Of a DNA stretch of 36,013 nt, positions 34,034 to 36,013 are shown piece after piece. A program made the translations under genes and the position numbers. The DNA is from Bacteroidales bacterium (GTDB lineage Bacteria > Bacteroidota > Bacteroidia > Bacteroidales > ML635J-15). The stretch lies in the NCBI GenBank assembly GCA_028702535.1, contig JAQVOR010000022.1:1-36013 (forward strand). Reading direction: 5' to 3'. Below the pieces are notes generated by a model. The model had not been told where the DNA came from, did no database searches, and saw nothing but the letters and a program-made list of their open reading frames with translations. The first letter of the stretch is position 1, and each line of letters begins with the position of its first letter.

Positions 34034-34630
34034 GTGTCCGAAAAATTCAGAAATCCTGATCTACCCTTGATTTTCAGTTGTTTTCGCCCTTTATGTCGTG
34101 TTCAACTAATTCACTGTTTTTTCAGAAAAAAGTTTTTATTATTTACTTTTTATTTATTTACTGACGTTTATGTTACTCGCTTTAGCTGTTGTGTTTTTAA
34201 ACTTTGCATCATCCGCTTTTGAAGAATAATCTAATTTTGTGGTTTTGTGGTCTTTACTGACGTTTACATTGCCTTCAATTTAATGTCAGAAATAGGATTT
34301 GATTTTTTTTTGACCGTTAGGCGATGTCCTGAGCTTTTGTCGAAGGGACATAAATATCAATAACAATTACTTATGCCTAATACGTTTTTCCCGTAGGGAA
34401 TTAACAGATTACAACAATAATTGAGGATAATTGGAATTAATAAATTATTTACTTTTTGTCTGTTTATTTATTTACTGACGTTTATGTTATCTCCAATTCA
34501 TTGGCAGAAACAGGGTTTGTTTTATTTGTCGGTAATGTCAAGTCGAAATTCTACTACAAATTTAAGGATAAGCTCTAAATCTGGGTATTGCTGATTTGGG
34601 AATAGACCAAGAGTTTTGAAATTATACAGT
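34034..34630. repeat. Non-coding block with three copies of a TTTACTGACGTTTA motif
   Basis: The 750-bp gap 33958-34709 has no credible gene. TTTACTGACGTTTAyrTT occurs at about 34157-34174, 34253-34270 and 34471-34488. The first and third copies also share an ATTATTTACTTTTT run upstream; the second and third share a TGGCAGAAA/TGTCAGAAATAGG-like tail. Within it 34324-34351 has ATGTCC/GGACAT arms around the dispersed CTGAGCTTTTGTCGAAG word. It may be a degraded mobile element or repeat family. Confidence 0.5.
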
Positions 34631-34640
34631 AAATTATACA

Positions 34641-34679
34641 GTAGTAATAGAGACGTAAACCGTATGTCTCTACTACTAC
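34641..34679. terminator. GAGAC-type palindrome downstream of the small lipoprotein
   Basis: GTAGTAATAGAGAC (34641-34654) pairs with GTCTCTACTACTAC (34666-34679) with one mismatch and an 11-nt loop. It is related to the GAGACGCAA palindrome at 14180-14212. Its position, 30 nt past the stop, suggests a transcript end. Confidence 0.55.
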
Positions 34680-34709
34680 TCTACCTACATTAATTGCTGT
34701 AACTTGATG

Positions 34710-35102
34710 CTATTCTTCTATTCTTTTAAGCGACACAATAATCTTATCTTGACTTTTCAAATCAACTAAATCAGCTTGTTTGTAAATAATCTCCATAACA
34801 CTTATTCCATTTTCTTCCTCAATATTCAATAAGTTTTCTTCGATAGAATATTTTTTAGTTTCAATTACTACATTTTCATTATTAACCAAATTATATTCAT
34901 TGTCTTTTGTAAACTCTATGTAATCAACCCCATCATTTTGCATACACAACACAACAAGCGGAATGGTCAAATCCGTCAAAGTATCTTTGTCATTTTGAGT
35001 AATATTGACAATATTCCATTTACCCTCAAGAGTATTTGATGGTTTATTGCAACTAAATAAAACTATCACAATTCCGAATGCAACATACAATAATCGTTTC
35101 AT
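34710..35102 (-). CDS. Small lipoprotein, lipocalin-like
   Basis: A 130-residue protein with the lipobox ending LFSC (Cys18). The mature part begins GKWNIVNITQNDKD, the pattern of Bacteroidota lipocalin-like domain proteins (GKW start, then alternating strands, FTKDNEYNLVNNENVV). It is probably exported and envelope-anchored. No enzymatic motif. It stands alone, between repeat-rich gaps. The function is unknown. Confidence 0.7.
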   Translation of the reverse strand: MKRLLYVAFGIVIVLFSCNKPSNTLEGKWNIVNITQNDKDTLTDLTIPLVVLCMQNDGVDYIEFTKDNEYNLVNNENVVIETKKYSIEENLLNIEEENGISVMEIIYKQADLVDLKSQDKIIVSLKRIEE

Positions 35103-35315
35103 ATTTGTTTAAATTTAAGGTTAAAAAATAAGTTTTATCTGCAATGCAGCTAGAACTCCTTACTTTTAAGTATTTGGCGTTTTAGCTGCTCCGATGGCTT
35201 GCCAAAGTAAGCTCGTAAACTCGGTTCTTGCAAAGAATATATACAAAGATACAATAAATTCAAATACACACGAACAAAAAGAAGTTTTATTTTACATGTT
35301 TATTTTTTCTACAAT
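35103..35315. other. Intergenic spacer with a dispersed repeat
   Basis: Contains 35195-35220, a 22-of-26 match to 22080-22105, and otherwise AT-rich DNA. Confidence 0.5.
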
Positions 35316-36013
35316 TTAATAATTTAGCAACAGTAATAAAACGGCAGCCGTTAGCGATGAATTATCATTAACCATTTTCTCATTACCATACGAAGGCAAT
35401 GGTTTGTTTTTAGCATCATTAAGTACAGTTTCGAGGAGCATATTAAGCAATTTATCAGCTTCGACTTCGTATTTATAAAGTTTTAGCCCCGAAATTAAAA
35501 AGTAGTAATAAGAGATATCAAAATCGCCAGATTCGAACTTTGCTTTATATGTTCCGTTATCTATTTCTATATTTATCTGTTGTGCATAAAAATTAGCTAC
35601 ATCAAGTGATGCCAAACCTGCCCATAAGGCATAACCAATTACATCATCTGCCAAAACTTTATTTTCATTTTTAATATTAATGTCAACATATCCAGATTGC
35701 TGATTATCAGTAAAATAGCGGTTAAAAGAAGCTTTAATAATAGCCATCTGTTCTTGATAAGTATTTGCGTCCTCTTGATATCCCAACAAAACCGCCATTT
35801 TATTAAGACAATACTTTTCTGAAAACAACATTGCGTTTACATCAACTCGTTCAAATCCTAAATTATCCTCACACCATAAATTTTTATTAGCATCTCGGTG
35901 ATTATACCAAAACTCATGATTTGCTTTAATTAAGGGATAAATTACCTTCATAATATTAGTATCAGGTCTTATAGAAAATATATTCCATGCAGTCCACGCT
36001 GCCATTGGTTTAT
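35316..36013 (-). CDS. Alpha/alpha-barrel glycoside hydrolase-like protein, C-terminal part
   Basis: The window cuts the gene; the frame stays open to its right edge (codons for KP before the first Met at 36005). About 231 residues are visible. KPMAAWTAWNIFSI, then HEFWYNHRDANKNLWCEDNLGFERVDVNAML, resemble the (alpha/alpha)6 barrel of GH37/GH63-like enzymes (trehalase, glucosidase or mannosidase-type). The catalytic acids cannot be assigned safely in the fragment. The C-terminal helices carry LKLYKYEVEADKLLNMLL and end VLLLLLNY. Confidence 0.6.
   Translation of the reverse strand, partial: KPMAAWTAWNIFSIRPDTNIMKVIYPLIKANHEFWYNHRDANKNLWCEDNLGFERVDVNAMLFSEKYCLNKMAVLLGYQEDANTYQEQMAIIKASFNRYFTDNQQSGYVDINIKNENKVLADDVIGYALWAGLASLDVANFYAQQINIEIDNGTYKAKFESGDFDISYYYFLISGLKLYKYEVEADKLLNMLLETVLNDAKNKPLPSYGNEKMVNDNSSLTAAVLLLLLNY

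Noticed and set aside
34034..34222. 62-codon frame after the PpiD-like gene
   Set aside because: Lies in the repeat block; Phe/Cys-rich composition and no ribosome binding site.

Overview
The window looks like a chromosomal segment of a low-GC Bacteroidota, probably Bacteroidales-like. The evidence is an AT-rich background, promoters of the Bacteroidota type (TTG, about 19-20 nt, then TAnnTTTG), a type IX secretion C-terminal sorting domain on a secreted esterase, a GldE/CorC-like CNNM-CBS protein, a Bacteroidota-style coaX-OMP-TPR-lptC cluster, and several degenerate palindromic repeats of the kind common in this phylum. I saw no rRNA, CRISPR array or intact insertion sequence.

Layout. 1-440: nested palindromes, a terminator and tRNA-Pro(UGG). 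440-3246: TrkH potassium uptake protein, then convergent yciO-type protein and transaldolase genes. 3485-5331: ExbB-ExbD-TonB energy-transduction operon, followed by a MITE-like inverted repeat. 5716-6681: lipoprotein esterase. 6883-8134: a two-gene unit of a PIN-domain nuclease and an unrecognised 260-residue protein, the best candidate here for an undescribed toxin-antitoxin or defence pair. 8304-11521: RlmF and HtpG. 11656-12479: PadR-like regulator and membrane protein behind a near-perfect 23-bp operator. 12707-14107: secreted Ig/PKD-like protein ending inside a 48-bp direct repeat. 14317-16417: repeats and a decayed type II restriction-modification locus (C5 methylase with frameshift and nonsense codon, broken endonuclease) abutting tRNA-Leu(GAG). 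16750-20301: Lgt, iron-type alcohol dehydrogenase, T9SS esterase. 20376-22858: gmk-yicC and a Crp/Fnr regulator. 23125-25091: radical SAM protein, folK, tadA. 25354-25776: AbiEii-like fragment. 26090-31491: coaX-OMP-TPR-lptC-small membrane protein-CNNM/CBS operon on the minus strand. 31855-33957: PpiD/SurA-like foldase, divergent from coaX. 33958-35315: repeat-bearing intergenic DNA and a small lipoprotein. The window ends inside an alpha/alpha-barrel glycosidase-like gene.

How the genes fit together. Most are housekeeping or cell-envelope genes: outer-membrane energy coupling (ExbB/D/TonB), lipoprotein maturation (Lgt), LPS export (LptC), outer-membrane biogenesis and folding (PpiD, OMP, TPR), tRNA modification (TadA), folate (FolK), CoA (CoaX) and nucleotide metabolism (Gmk). 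Accessory material is concentrated at 5.3-8.1 kb, 12.7-16.4 kb and 25.1-26 kb. The short-repeat landscape (heptamer G-rich arrays, 8-mer arrays, palindromes) recurs at distant positions and is a notable feature of the window.
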